From contig NC_089542.1 in the NCBI RefSeq assembly GCF_040115645.1, positions 1,240,001 to 1,304,000 of the forward strand: a stretch of 64,000 nt of DNA. The letters are read 5' to 3'. Under the pieces are notes generated by a model. The model did no database searches. It saw only the letters and a list, made by a program, of their open reading frames with translations, and was not told where the DNA came from. This stretch comes from Euwallacea fornicatus (Eukaryota; Arthropoda; Insecta; Coleoptera; Curculionidae). Made by a program: the position numbers and the translations under genes. Positions 23,889-35,581 of this stretch are shown here, one piece after another; position 1 is the first letter of the stretch, and each line of letters starts with the position of its first letter.

Positions 23889-24255
23889 TTTAATAATGAA
23901 AAATTCAATTTGTGGGGCGAAGGGAAACCAAAGCCAAACAAAACATAACCTCATATACCAAACAAACCGCCATTATAGGCGTCTATTGTTGGGTTGGTTC
24001 CCGGTTAATATAATTGGTATCAGTTGATGACCAGTTCATGACGTCATGCTGTATATAAGCATGTATTAGAGGGTTTTACATATAACAGTAGAACATAAAG
24101 AGTGCATCCATACAACTTTCGACAGAATATATAGATTTAACGTCATTCGTCATCTAATTATAAAATGTCAAAAACAGATATTATTTGTAGTTAAAAGCTA
24201 AAATATAAATAACCGCGTGAACCTAAGTTTTTTTTAAATTTAAGTAGTTTTAAGC
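23889..24255. promoter_or_regulatory. Shared divergent promoter region
   Basis: 367 bp separate the start codons of the zinc-finger/lyase gene (minus) and mRpL40 (plus). It contains a perfect CRE palindrome TGACGTCA at 24039-24046 followed at once by TATATAAG at 24052-24059, oriented for the plus strand. Transcription start sites cannot be read from sequence. Confidence 0.5.
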
Positions 24256-24972
24256 ATGAGTTGGTCTTCTCTTTTATGTCAACTGAAAAGGTAAACATTT
24301 TCACTAATTAACCCTTTTAAAAAATGATGAAATAAACTGTTTTTTTGCAGGCTATGTCTCACCCCTAAGTTCAATGTCTCTAACAGAGCAATATCCACCG
24401 GCGAAAATCACTTTTTTCGGTCTACACCATGTCTTATGTAAGTCGTTTTTTTTAATGAAATAAACTCACTCATAAATTTACCCAAATGCAGGGCTGAACC
24501 CTTGAAAAAAAAGAAGAAACTTGATCCAGCAATTGTCCGAGCCAGAGAAGAACGTAAGAAAAAAAAGGTAGAAAAGCAAATCAGACGACTAGAGAAGAAT
24601 GCCAAGCAACTTAAACCAATATCTGAGTGTGAAGTCTCCATAACATTATTAGATGAAAAGCCTCAGAGACAAAGAAACATCTGTCACTCAGCAGATATTC
24701 TGGAACAGCGGGCCTTGCTTGAGAAGAAATGGGCCAATTTCAAAAGAGTTCAACTCTTGCGTGACTTACAGATGATTGATCGGGTCACTCTCCACCAGCA
24801 AAGAGCTTTAGATGAGTTGAAAAAGGAGTCAGAGGAATTATATAATGAGGCCATTCAAATGGACTTTCACATGATTCCATTCACGAGTGTAGGACCTGTA
24901 GAGACGCCTCCAATTGAGAATTATGATGTGCCTGATGGGGAATATTTGGATGTGTCTAAAAAGTGGAGCTAA
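24256..24972 (+). CDS. mRpL40: Mitochondrial large ribosomal subunit protein mL40
   Basis: Structural protein of the mitochondrial 39S subunit. Exons 24256-24290, 24351-24437 and 24492-24972 (200 aa). The N-terminus is basic and hydroxylated with few acids (MSWSSLLCQLKRLCLTPKF), typical of a mitochondrial targeting sequence. The mature part opens with AEPLKKKKKLDPAIVRAREE, then a long charged helix, an ERRALLLKKW-like segment (EQRALLEKKW) and a C-terminal PPIENYDVPDGEYLDVSKKW. These match the MRPL40 family in order and length. The start at 24256 is supported by in-phase splicing of two short introns (60 and 54 nt). AATAAA at 25080-25085 is a likely poly(A) signal. Confidence 0.93.
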
Positions 24973-25602
24973 TTTTTGTTCTGTTAATAGAAGCTTGACA
25001 GTAAGAGATAGTTTTTCTGTTTGCAAGCTTCTGGAAATACAAATGAATAATGAGTTGTCTCAAATGTTGATTAAAAGCCAATAAAATTAATTTAATTCAC
25101 CTTTTAGGTGAGTATTCATATTTACATGGAAGGCTTAACTCCAAGTATATTTACCAATATTTCAAGACTAACAACAAGTAACTAGAGATTTTAGGGCAAA
25201 TTTTTATTTTCATAAATTAAAGATCTTTTGTTAGAATTACATTTGGCAAGTTTTTTAATTATGGTTATTTTACCTTTTTATAGTTCTGCAATTTGAAAAA
25301 TCTTGACAAGTCTAGTAAGTTATAGTGTGATAATGATAACGCGTATGTGTAAAATATTAAGTAAAAAAAACTACAATATGTATGTAGCGTCACTGTAAAG
25401 ATGCACCAGTGGGAAACCTCCAAAGCAGTATTGCCAATAGTTTCTCAAGGTAATTGATAGCGGACGGCAACATTCAAATTTTTTGAGGTTATGAGAAAAG
25501 TCAAAAATCTAAAAAAAAGTTTTCAAATCTATTTCTAGCTTTTGAGCTTGAATTAACAACTTTCATTATGTTGATCCAGAGGTAATAAAAAGCTCAAAAA
25601 AA
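24973..25602. other. Intergenic region mRpL40 to ALG12
   Basis: 630 bp between two plus-strand genes. It holds the mRpL40 3' end (AATAAA at 25080) and, presumably, the ALG12 promoter. No TATA box or RNA gene is recognised. Confidence 0.5.
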
Positions 25603-28600
25603 ATGTCTCAAATAGTGATGATAATTGCCATGGCGCATCTAGTGTATTGCCCATTCACCAAAGTTGAGGAGAGCTTCAACTTACAGGCAATGCATGACAT
25701 TATTTATCACAGATGGAACTTGTCTCAGGTAAGCTTTATTTGATAACCAGTATCTCCTTTGAATGGTTTAACAGAAGAATATAGCACAAATAACATTATT
25801 ATACTACAAATGTTATTGTTAGCTTAATTAAAATATATCCTTCTATGTTCTCTTTATTGCAGAGGGGCTAGATTTTGTAGTGATTTATGGGCATATACAG
25901 GGTGCCACTGAAATGTCTGTGCAACGTTTGATCAACAATTTCGGGACCAAAAATGAGGCGTTCTAGGCAAACTTCCTTATATCCAATGTTCCTTCGCTTT
26001 GCTCCTATTGGGCACCAAAGTTTACAAATTAATATAATTTTTTGAAATACTTGCTAAACGTCTATCGATTTTTACTAATTTTGGAACCAAGAGTTACTAT
26101 ATAAATTGGCTAGCTTTGATATGTGGTGAATATTTTTTTAATGTGTTACAAGCTTTTAGAATTAGATATACGCAATTGAAATCTGAGAAAAAAGTTCAAT
26201 ATTAATTCTCAATAAGAATTCAGTGCTATTTCCTAAAAAAAATTAAAAAATAGAGTTTCAAATTCATTTTGACTTGAAGCATAGGTGTATATAGTAGAGA
26301 CTTAAGACACAAAAAACATTTTTTTAATCTTGAAAACAGCTCAAGTTGAAAATCTGAAACAGACAGAAAACAATATTAATTAAAAAAAAAAACTTCAAAA
26401 CAGTTAGAGTTTCGAATCAATGTCGGAGAAAAGCAGAGACGAACACAATGGAAATCTGAAACAGATAAAAATCAATATTCATTCCCGAAAAAGCCATCAA
26501 AACAGTAAAAATTGCGAATCAACGTTGGCGCGAAGCAAAGACGTACACAAAGGAAGTCTGAAACAGAAAAAAAATCAACATTAATTCCCGAAAAAACTTT
26601 GAGAATAATTAGAGTTGCCAATTAATTTCGACTTTAAGCAGAAGCGTAACCGAGTGAGACCTAAAACAAAAAATTATTTGAAATGTTTTGAAAGAACTGA
26701 AGTTGTGATGTTAAACTTCGGCAACGTTCAAAGATAGTTCTAAGTGCCTTCTAGAAAGGCCAAAATGGCGAATGGTTTGGATTATGAATTTGAAAGTTCG
26801 AAGTTTAAGACGAAACTGAACTCTGAATCACAAGACATAAGAATCGGAACTCGCCCTCTGAGTACCAAACGTGTGAGCCAGAATTACTTCGGAGACATCG
26901 TTTTTACTCACAAAATGACAGTTAACCGTTCCCATTTTCAGTCACTAAGTTGTAGACATCTCAACGACACACTTTACGAGTCTTTAAAACAAAAGAAAAC
27001 CAAATTATTCCGATTATTAATGCAGCGCGCATGTGGAGCTCTTCTTCGTCGTCGCGCTAACGTTCGAATGAATCAACTACGAAGTGGTATCAGTACGAAA
27101 ACATGCAAAAAATTCACAATCTGCCTTTTGTAAAGGTACAGCTCATCGGTATTGGAAATGATACACCACCGTTAGTAACAGGCGGTGATTCCAAATTTAA
27201 TAAATTGGGGGAAGGTGGTGTATTCAAGACGATACTTTAATTATGCAAACGTACCCTGAAGGAGGAAAAAATACATTACCTATTGCAAAGGGAACTTTAT
27301 CGAAAATAAATCAGAAGTTTTTCAAGAACAATACTATTTTATTATTTCATTAGCGTATTAAATACATAATTTTCACGATTGATATACGAATCTACGTAAT
27401 AAAAATAAAACCACTATCAACTTTAATATTATGTCTCGATATTTTATAAACTTAACCACTTCGAGGGCTGAATAATATACGTGAGATGATAAATTTAATT
27501 TTCTTATGAACAGTAGTCAAGAGCATCGTGTCGCGATCCTGCATGGACAAATGCTCTTTCATCAGATCGTCCAGAATTCGTAAATTTCATTAGTATTTGA
27601 CTTGTAGGAAATTAATTAAATTGTTTAACCGAAAAACCGTTTGGTAAAGGGGTCTGCGTACAGTCATGGAGCGCATCGAAACAATAGATTTGCGATATTT
27701 TCGAAAATAATTGTTCCATGCTTTATCGAGTTATCAAAATTTCAAGTGTGAAGTAGCGAAAAGATATCTCTCTTCGAGTAAATTAGAAATCAATTATTTT
27801 ATTAATATATCTATATGATATTTTTTTGTATTACTTAACAGGATTCGTTGCACACGGGGTAAATAAAACACTCGATTTATTTCAATTTTTTTTTTGTAAG
27901 ATTATCTTATTTTACTAACATTTGTTATTTATCATTCGTTAAGCTCTCGGGAGTTGCATAATAATTGTGACGTAATAAGCAATAGCCATAAGCATCGTGC
28001 TGCAATTTTGCAGGGAAAATTTACTTTCACCAAGTTGTCCAGAATTTGCAAATTTTATTAATAACACGTTCTCGACTATTTCAATATTCGTAATAAATAC
28101 ATAAATATAATTCCACCTCTTGATGGATCTCCAGAAGGGGTTCTTATCATTTCTTTTTATATTGCAAATTCAACTACGAATTTGGTACCTCAGACTTCCA
28201 TAGATACATATACCAATCAACTGGGATGGTACCATATTTTTTTTCTTCTCAACTTTTGGCGTTTTTTTTTGGCGTGGGCGTCTTCGATTAAACTTATTTA
28301 GATCAAAACTACCAGTTTCCCTAAGTTTTCCTAATACGGCTTATTTTTGGTCAAGCGTTGCAGGATCATTTTAAGGACATCCTATATAATGGGGCATGCA
28401 AAATATAGAGCGTGTTTAATTACGTAAATGTTCGTGCAGATTACAGAGTTGTGTATATGGAGGGTGGAATATTTCCGTTTTAACGTGCAGAATATTTGTG
28501 AAAATGATATATTTTGGGACAACTAATGTATTCGCTTCATTTCCAAATGCATTAAAACAGTTGAAATGTATTTTAGTAGTTGTATTATGTTTTACACGAC

Positions 28601-31600
28601 TTTAGTTCAGACTCTAGAGCTTTAAAAAAATAAATATTTTCTCTGCATTTTTACTTTTTTGTAGGTTATTTCGGTGGATGTGATGTTGCTTCAATGGTGC
28701 TAATCTCTTCCATCTTTGTTTTCTAATCTTCTATTTGCTTTTCCAGTAATCTATGTATTCTGAACTAACCAGAGCATTAATCTTGTTTGTTTTAGTTTAT
28801 CTCAATACAAAAAATAATTTATTTGCCTCATGTCTATTCATTATACTACTCCTAAGCAGTTTTCTCCGTTTTCTTACAGTATGACCACCTCGAGTTCCCA
28901 GGAGTAGTTCCACGGACATTTTTGGGACCACTTTTTATTTCCTTTCTCGCAGCTCCTCTTGTTTTCATCCCCGAATTCCTTTCTTTCAGTAAATTCTGGG
29001 CTCAATACATAGGTAGGTATCTTCAGTACTTCCCATCAATCACCCACAGCCTCTGGTTTATAGTCAGGTCCGTACTTGCCCTCATCATAGTAATATGCTT
29101 TAAAAAAATGTGTAACACCTTGGAAAAGCAATTTGGAATGAGGTGGTTGCAATGGTTTATTGCAGTAACGGTTACGCAAAGTCATTTTATGTTTTACATG
29201 AGTCGGCCCCTGCCTAATATCATGGCACTGCCACTAGGTAAGGTGATGTTTAAGGAAGAAATAGGTGGGATTTTAGCATGTAGTATTGCAGTATTATTAG
29301 CCTTAGATGGATGGCTCAGAGGCGACAGCAAAAGTTTTATTTTGTGCTCTGGTGCTGCGATTATTATTTTCAGGGCTGAATTAGCATTATTCCTAGGGAT
29401 TTTACTACTCTATGATTTGTACTATCAGAGGATCAGCATAAAACGGTAGAAATAAACCTATTAATTTTCTGTTACACTCAGAAGAAAAATTTTAGTTTGT
29501 TGCAAATTGCCGCCCCAGGGGGCACCGCTTTTCTGTTGCTCTCTGTAGTCATAGATTCCATATTCTGGAGGAGGCCTCTATGGCCTGAAGGGGAAGTCTT
29601 ATGGTACAACACAATTTTGAACAAAAGTTCTGACTGGGGGGTATGTGAATGTCTCAAAATGCTCAGCAACTAAAAAACTCCATATAACAGACGTCACCAT
29701 TTCTATGGTATTTTTACTCGGCTCTGCCTCGAGGCCTGGCAGCCTCAATCTTCCTAGTTCCTGTGGGCTGTGTTATGGACCAAAGAGTGAGAAAACTAGT
29801 TGCTTTGTCTGTAACTTTCATATTTTTCTATTCCTTTCTACCTCACAAAGAATTGAGATTCATAATCTATGTTTTTCCATTTATGAATGTTGCTGCAGCT
29901 GCTGCTTGTCATAGAATGTAAGTTGCGGGCTTTGAGTTGCTCCTCAATTAGTCGGAATAATTAGTGGAGAGTTTCAGATGGGAGAATCGGAATAAGTCCC
30001 CATTATACCATTTTTTGTCTATGGGGATCGCAGGACATTTGGCTGTAAATACAATTTTTACCCTGTTTTTACTTAGCATATCTGGAACTAATTATCCAGG
30101 GGGTACAGCTATTTCCCATCTTCATAGACTAGCTCGCAATGAGCAATTTGTGCATGTGCATATTTCTAATTTGGCGGCCCAAACTGGAGTTTCCAGGTTC
30201 ACACAGCTCAATTCTTCCTGGACGTATGTATCCACTTTTAAGGCAAACGACTGTAATTTCGTCAGTGTCTATAAATTCGTCAGGTTTGCATAATTAAATC
30301 CAAAACAATCAGTAGATACGAGCTGTGTTTATAAACTGTTGTTTCCGTCGTTCGTTTAATGTGGGGTTAATCCGTCGAAACGACAACGTATAAAATCATG
30401 GTGGTAAATGTTGAAAACGCACCAACAGCAAATGAGGAACGGGACCAACAGTTTATAAATTTAAACTTCCCAGTACAACAAGATAGAAACTCATAATAAA
30501 TTAAAAACTTTTAACATGACGAAATTAAAGTCTTTTACCTTTTTTTACTTAATTTCAGCAGCACTTAAAAGCCCAAACTTTGCAGTTACGATAAAACCGA
30601 ACACTTAAAAACAACTGACATGGAAATCTACAAATTTACCCATCTAGTTGAGGAAGGCAAAAGCAAATACGCCTCTAATTTCAAGATATTGGCAGCCACT
30701 CACGATATTATAGATACAATTGAGGCATTCCATCAAATCTCTTTTAATTACTTCACAATTCCTCCGGTAAAAATTAAAATGAAGCCGGTTTTGTTCATTT
30801 TGAGGAGGAGGGATGATTTCCGAGAAGTTTTAGCCATGAGAGGAAGGGAACTGAGGGAGAGTCTCGAGGCTGATGAGGAAAGTTCTGTGGATGGGGAAAC
30901 TAAGACCTCCCCTCAAGAATTTAATGAATTTGAAAGTAGTAAAACGTCGGAAAATAAAGAAAGTGACTTTCAGAAGAATGTGGGTGGTGGAAGTCAGAGT
31001 GAAGATGATGGAGGAGTCATTGACAAGGTTTATGGTGAATCATCCGGGAGTTTTGCTGAAATAAACGAGGAGAAAGATGTGCATTTGAGTTTGGAGCTAA
31101 TGCAGGATTCGATGTGGAGAAGAAAAAAGGATAAAAATCGGAAATTCGTAAGCGAAGAGGCGACAGAAACACAGAGAAATGATAAGGAGAGTTCGGAAGA
31201 AACTGACAATAAAAAGTGGAAAAAATTGAAAAAACTTCAAAGTAAAAACGAAGAGCCAATCTCAGAGGACGTCGAAGATCCATATCAAAGTGAGGAAGAT
31301 GTGATTGCAAAAAAATCACGAAGGATACGCAAAGTTAAAACTAGAGCTGAAACAGAAATCGAAGATTTTCAAGAAGATGAAGAATTTGGTGCAAAAAACT
31401 ATATTGAAGTTTCCAAGAAGAAAAAAACCCGAAAAGGCAAAAGTAGAGCTGAAGAGGAAGAAGTAGGGACTTTTGAGGATCTTGATGAAGAAAATAAGCC
31501 ACAAATTAAAAAAAGAAAGTATAAGAAAATGCGTGCTGAAATTGAGAAGCATGAAACTCCAGACATTGAAGGACTAACTCTTAGTGGTGATGAAGATGTA

Positions 31601-32777
31601 ATTGAAGACTCATCTGATGATACACCCAACAAGAAAAAGCGTGCCAGAAGGAGTTTACCTGAAGATTTTGCAGAAGATGATGCTGCAGAAGAAGAGTTTC
31701 TTCAAGTGGATTTTGTTCCTATTGATATCTCTAAAAGAAGAAAAATCCAAGGGGTTGCCGACGAAGAATCATTTGTCGCAAAAAATATTGAAACAACGAA
31801 AAAGAAAAAAATTCGGAAAATCAGAGACACAGCTGAAAAGGAAGAAGTCGAAACTCTTGAGGATATCGAACAAGAAAATCACTCACAAACAAACAAGAAG
31901 AAGTTTATGAAAGTGTCTGACGAAGCTGAGGAGCACGACAATCCAGAGATTGAAGAGGAAACTCCGAAAAGTGATGAAGATTTAGTTAATGGCTCCTTTA
32001 ACGATAGACTCAGTAAGAAAAAACGAACCAAAAAGAATCGCAACTTTGCTGAAGATTTAACACGAGAATCTTTTCTAGAAGAAAACGCTTTTTCAGAAGA
32101 TATTGTTCCTGTAGAAATTTATAAAAAATCAAAAATCAAGAAGGTTCGCACCAAAGCTGGAGAAGAATCGGAACGCAGCAAAAGATTTAAGAGGTCTGTA
32201 GAACACGTCGACGATAGAGAAGTACTTGAAACTGAAGAAGAAACAATTGAACCTACAGAAAATGAAAATAATCACTTGAGAGTGAAACAGAACATTAAAA
32301 AAATCATACAGAAATATCGAAGGAAAAAAATCAACGAAGAAGAACCGCAAACCTTCGAGACGGAACAAGATAAGAGAGATCCTGTAATGATTTACGAGGA
32401 AATATCGAAGATTGAGCAACAAATAATCGACATTATCGAGAATAATCCGAACATAATTAATAAGGAATTTGTAGAAAGTAGGTTAAGGGAGACGATAAAG
32501 CAGGAATTAGTGAACGCCATGGATCCCACTGCTGTAGGAATGGTACGCCCAGAGGTTTATCCATCAGGTATAGCGTAAGCTGGTAATGTAAGAAAATTTG
32601 GTCAAGTGATATTTAATTACAGATAAAACCAGTGATAACCAGGTTGATGACGATTTGGAAAAAGTTACTAAACAAAAGTTTGTAAACAAGTTCAAAAAGG
32701 CCACTGAAAGGTTAGATAGCATTATCAGCATTATCGATGAGATAGTGGATACTATCGAAATAACCGACGATAATTGA
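25603..32777 (+). CDS. Alg12: ALG12 alpha-1,6-mannosyltransferase with a roughly 630-residue charged C-terminal tail
   Basis: ALG12 (GT22, GT-C fold) adds the eighth mannose to the dolichol-linked N-glycan precursor in the ER. Exons: 25603-25728, 28880-29012, 29064-29237, 29292-29445, 29496-29640, 29691-29917, 29978-30223, 30586-32567 and 32623-32777 (1113 aa; human ALG12 is about 490). Family landmarks in order: CPFTKVEESFNLQAMHD in the first lumenal loop, YDHLEFPGVVPRTFLGP, MALPLVLLALDGWL, WPEGEVLWYNTILNKSSDWG, FLPHKELRFIIYVFP, NYPGGTA, AAQTGVSRF. The normal ALG12 end (NSSWTYDKTEH to VLFILRRRDDF) is encoded at the start of exon 8. The same frame then runs on for more than 570 codons of Lys/Glu-rich sequence with a 128-residue tandem repeat, and into a ninth exon. 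Several introns are 50-54 nt; those at 29013-29063 and 29238-29291 are multiples of three without stops. The core call is firm; the tail needs transcript proof. Confidence 0.9.
25729..28879 (+). other. Large first intron of ALG12
   Basis: A 3.15-kb intron. It carries a degenerate tandem repeat at about 26178-26670. A 129-codon open frame at 26744-27133 has no similarity I recognise and no splice or start context in its favour. Near 25897 there is a copy of the dispersed TACAGGGTG-type repeat start. Confidence 0.6.
26178..26670. repeat. Degenerate tandem repeat, about 102-bp unit
   Basis: The motif GAAATCTGAAACAGA followed by a CAATATTAATTCCCGAAAAA-type stretch and a GCAGAGACG-type stretch recurs with starts near 26348, 26450, 26551 and 26656. 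A more diverged copy begins near 26178. Spacings are 101-105 bp for the clearer copies. Confidence 0.65.
30224..30585 (+). other. ALG12 intron before the long tail exon
   Basis: A 362-nt intron. Its donor GTATGT at 30224 and acceptor TTTGCAG ending at 30585 restore ALG12 homology (NSSWTYDKTEH). Nothing else is recognised in it. Confidence 0.75.
31376..32167 (+). repeat. In-frame tandem duplication within the ALG12 tail, about 128 codons x 2
   Basis: Copy 1 at 31376-31759 and copy 2 at 31760-32167 align codon for codon at a 384-nt offset. Shared marks are AKNYIEVSKKKKTRK / AKNIETTKKKKIRK, PEDFAEDDAAEEEF / AEDLTRESFLEEN and VDFVPIDISKRRKI / EDIVPVEIYKKSKI. A partial, older copy precedes it near 31292. 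Confidence 0.8.
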
Positions 32778-32822
32778 GGTCGTCAGGGGTTTTTGTGTGA
32801 GTTTGGTTTGTTTGCTGTTAAC

Positions 32823-32828
32823 AATAAA
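32823..32828 (+). promoter_or_regulatory. Poly(A) signal, ALG12 transcript
   Basis: AATAAA 46 nt after the TGA at 32775-32777. The opposing hexosaminidase signal (AATAAA on minus, 32914-32919) lies 86 bp away, so the two genes converge tail to tail with 164 bp between stop codons. Confidence 0.65.
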
Positions 32829-32913
32829 CTATTGGTTTTTCATGTCGATGTCTCGATTTGTTTCGTTTCGCTTTTACTGAACAGAAAAAAAACTAAATGA
32901 TGTTTAATTAGTA

Positions 32914-32919
32914 TTTATT
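32914..32919 (-). promoter_or_regulatory. Poly(A) signal, first hexosaminidase gene
   Basis: AATAAA on the minus strand, about 23 nt after the stop codon at 32942-32944. Confidence 0.6.
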
Positions 32920-32941
32920 GGAACCATCATACAAAACAGTT

Positions 32942-35539
32942 TTACAAACAGAAACCTGCAGCATTTGGCGGCTGAGCAGGAATACCTCTCTTATTCATTC
33001 TACAGACGTGCTCCTCTAATCTCCTTGAAACGAAATCCTCGTTGGCATTTTCCACTTTGGCTGACCATAGCTTTTCCGCTACTGCCGAAGCTCTGGGGAA
33101 GATCCTCTGTACTATATTGTATTGATTGACTAGTTCTGACCACATACAAGCTTCCCCTAAATCATTTATCTTATATCTAAATAGTCCGGTGAATTTGAAA
33201 GAGTTTTACCTCCTAGAATGAGCTTCGTTTGTTCGGAGTTCCCGCCGAATTCGGTGGGTTCGCACTCATAGAACGTCTTCCAATCGCCGCCCGTGGCTAA
33301 ATGATCGAGATACCAGCAGGCGGAGAGCAGGCCAGTTTTGCCCTTTTTTGTTACCTAAAAAAACCTCATTATCTGTTTACAGAAATCGTGAATGGGTTTA
33401 AGGTCACGTAGTTACACCATTTTCCTTCTTGATAACGTTTTTACAACAAATTTTATCTAAGTTTACCTTATTGGAATGCTCTCTATGCATCAACTTACCT
33501 GGTACATAGTCTCAACCCAGCTGTTGCCATCCCAGTCCTTCCAGACATGGACGATTGTTTCGTTGGGCAAATTCACCCCATTACTGAAAACTTCTTCCCA
33601 TACTATTGAACTAAAGTTGAGGTTGTCCACGGTATCTAATATATTCTGAATATAGTAACCTTCGAGATTTGCGTAGCTGGTTATATTTTTTTCTGTCATG
33701 AAGGCGGTTATATTTGTATCGTTCTCCCTGTAGGTGAGCAGGCATTTAGTTAAATATATAAAAGTTTTAGAGGATATATGTAGATTATGTATACCAGCAA
33801 TCAAAATCCACTTCGTCTCCTCCTAGATGGATAAACTGGTCACGGAACACCTTGCGGACCTCGGTGAACAAATCCTCAACGAAAGTGTAAGTGAGGTTCT
33901 TGGTGGGGTCCATGGGACCATAAGAGTTTTTCTGGACAGAGTCGCAAGGGGTGAGGAGCTCTGGGTGGGAGATTCCCCAGGATCTTGTGTGTCCTGCAAT
34001 ATTTCATTATAATTTTCTTTTATAGATTTCCGAAATTCCCTACCGGGAGTATCAAATTCCGGAATGACTCTAATGCCTCGTTGCTTGGAGTACTCAATGA
34101 TTACAGCAACGTCATCGGGGCTGTAGACATAGAGTTGGGGGTGGTACGCGCCTTGTGCACTGAAATAAAAACGTTGGAAGCCTGGTCAAGGGATTAAAGG
34201 ATGGATACCTCAATTCCGGGAAGGTGGTGCTAACAAAAGGGAAGCTTTGGTCATCGACGATGTGCCAATGAAAGACATTGAGCTTATTGAAGGCCATGGC
34301 GTCGATTATCTGCTTGAGTTGCTCAAGCGGGATGAAATGCCGGGAGGTATCCACTAGGATTCCCCGATGGGGAAATCTGGGGGAGTCCACAATGCTGGTG
34401 ATATTTATGCGAGTCTGTAAAAGATTTTTAGGGCGTCAATGTGAGTAGTTTGAGGGCCACTTATTCCCGTTCTCCATAATAAATAGCTAAAATGAACTTG
34501 AGGCGATTCCGGGCATCCAAAAGGTGCGCACTCAGTACGGCAGCCGGATACGAGCTGTATCTGTGTAACATGTTACCGTATGCGATAACGTTCGTTCCAG
34601 CTGACCAGGAAACTACCTCAGAATTCTTTCGCGTAACTCATACTGCATATTTGAACTCTGGATGAGCAATGCGCTTGCGCAGAAGGGTTTTTGAACCGTT
34701 TCGAAACAGTTTGCTGATGGTTTGCAACGATTGTATGACAAGACAAGAAAAGTGGATAAAGTGGGCCATGGTATCGCATTGGATGCGGACTGGAGCGTAG
34801 AATGAAACTTGTCATTTCCTGAATCTTTAACCTTAGTCGTGCGTCAAATTCTTCCGCTGTCACTGTCTATTACTTATACTCGCAGGGAAGAAACATCTGC
34901 CTATCATGATGAATTCAAGATTATGATACGTTGGAATAACAAATACTCACGCTGATGCCATCTTCAGCCGAGTACAACAACTGAGAGAAGGTCTCCATAC
35001 CTCTGAGGGCTCCCCAAATTGTAGGAGCGGATATATTAGCGCCATCTTCCGCCACACTTAAGACATCTACAAAAAACCATTTCTGATTCCTCTTTGGAGA
35101 TAACAAGTATTTTTATTAGGACTCACAGGACTCATCCATATCTAAATTTGGATAAGCATTATCGTCGCAAATTTCACTCAAAGTGATGCTGACTTGCGTC
35201 AATTCTCCCAAGTAATTGTTCTCCTTTCCAACTTTAATTTTTCCCAACGTTGGTATGTGAGCCTGGATAAATTCCAGGTACCTGCGCTGGGCGTTGTAGA
35301 GGATATTGCAGTTTTCACTAGTCTGTGGGAATTCTTTACCAATAATTGAATTTTTGCCTCAAAAAACTCACCTTAAACGCGAACTTCTGGACGTTGACAC
35401 TGTAGTAGCTCTCGTTAAAGTTTTGGTATTGGGGCGCGGGCCACACATAGCCCTTGGTTGCTGGGTATTTAGGGCCTGGGTTGACTATATATGCATCAAC
35501 GCAGGCCAATATGAACACGAATGCTGCCAAACTCTTCAT
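32942..35539 (-). CDS. Beta-hexosaminidase (GH20, HEXA/HEXB-like), tandem copy 1
   Basis: Lysosomal/secretory exo-beta-N-acetylhexosaminidase removing terminal GlcNAc/GalNAc. Exons: 35539-35372, 35322-35127, 35066-34951, 34414-34209, 34159-34044, 33993-33795, 33727-33499, 33354-33210 and 33156-32942 (529 aa). Signal peptide MKSLAAFVFILACVDA is followed by the mature-type start GYVWPAPQ. Family landmarks: WGALRGMETFSQLLY, HRGILVDTSRHFIPL, NVFHWHIVDDQSFPF, GIRVIPEFDTPGH and the catalytic Asp-Glu in HLGGDEVDF. The end reads ACMWSE then RLEEHVCRM. Another ATG lies 12 nt upstream (35551), but a minus-strand TATAAAA at 35575-35581 places the cap site near it, so I prefer 35539. It is a complete, apparently active enzyme and overall closer to HEXA/HEXB than to insect chitin-degrading NAGs. 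Confidence 0.9.
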
Positions 35540-35574
35540 TTCACCTTTCATTCGCGACTAATCGAATATTAGAA

Positions 35575-35581
35575 TTTTATA
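35575..35581 (-). promoter_or_regulatory. TATA box, hexosaminidase copy 1
   Basis: TATAAAA on the minus strand, 24-30 nt upstream of 35551. A start site 25-30 nt downstream would fall on or near the first ATG, which argues that translation begins at the second ATG (35539). Confidence 0.5.

Noticed and set aside
26744..27133. 129-codon open frame in ALG12 intron 1, considered as a nested gene
   Set aside because: No recognisable domain, no promoter or poly(A) context, and it borders degenerate tandem repeats.
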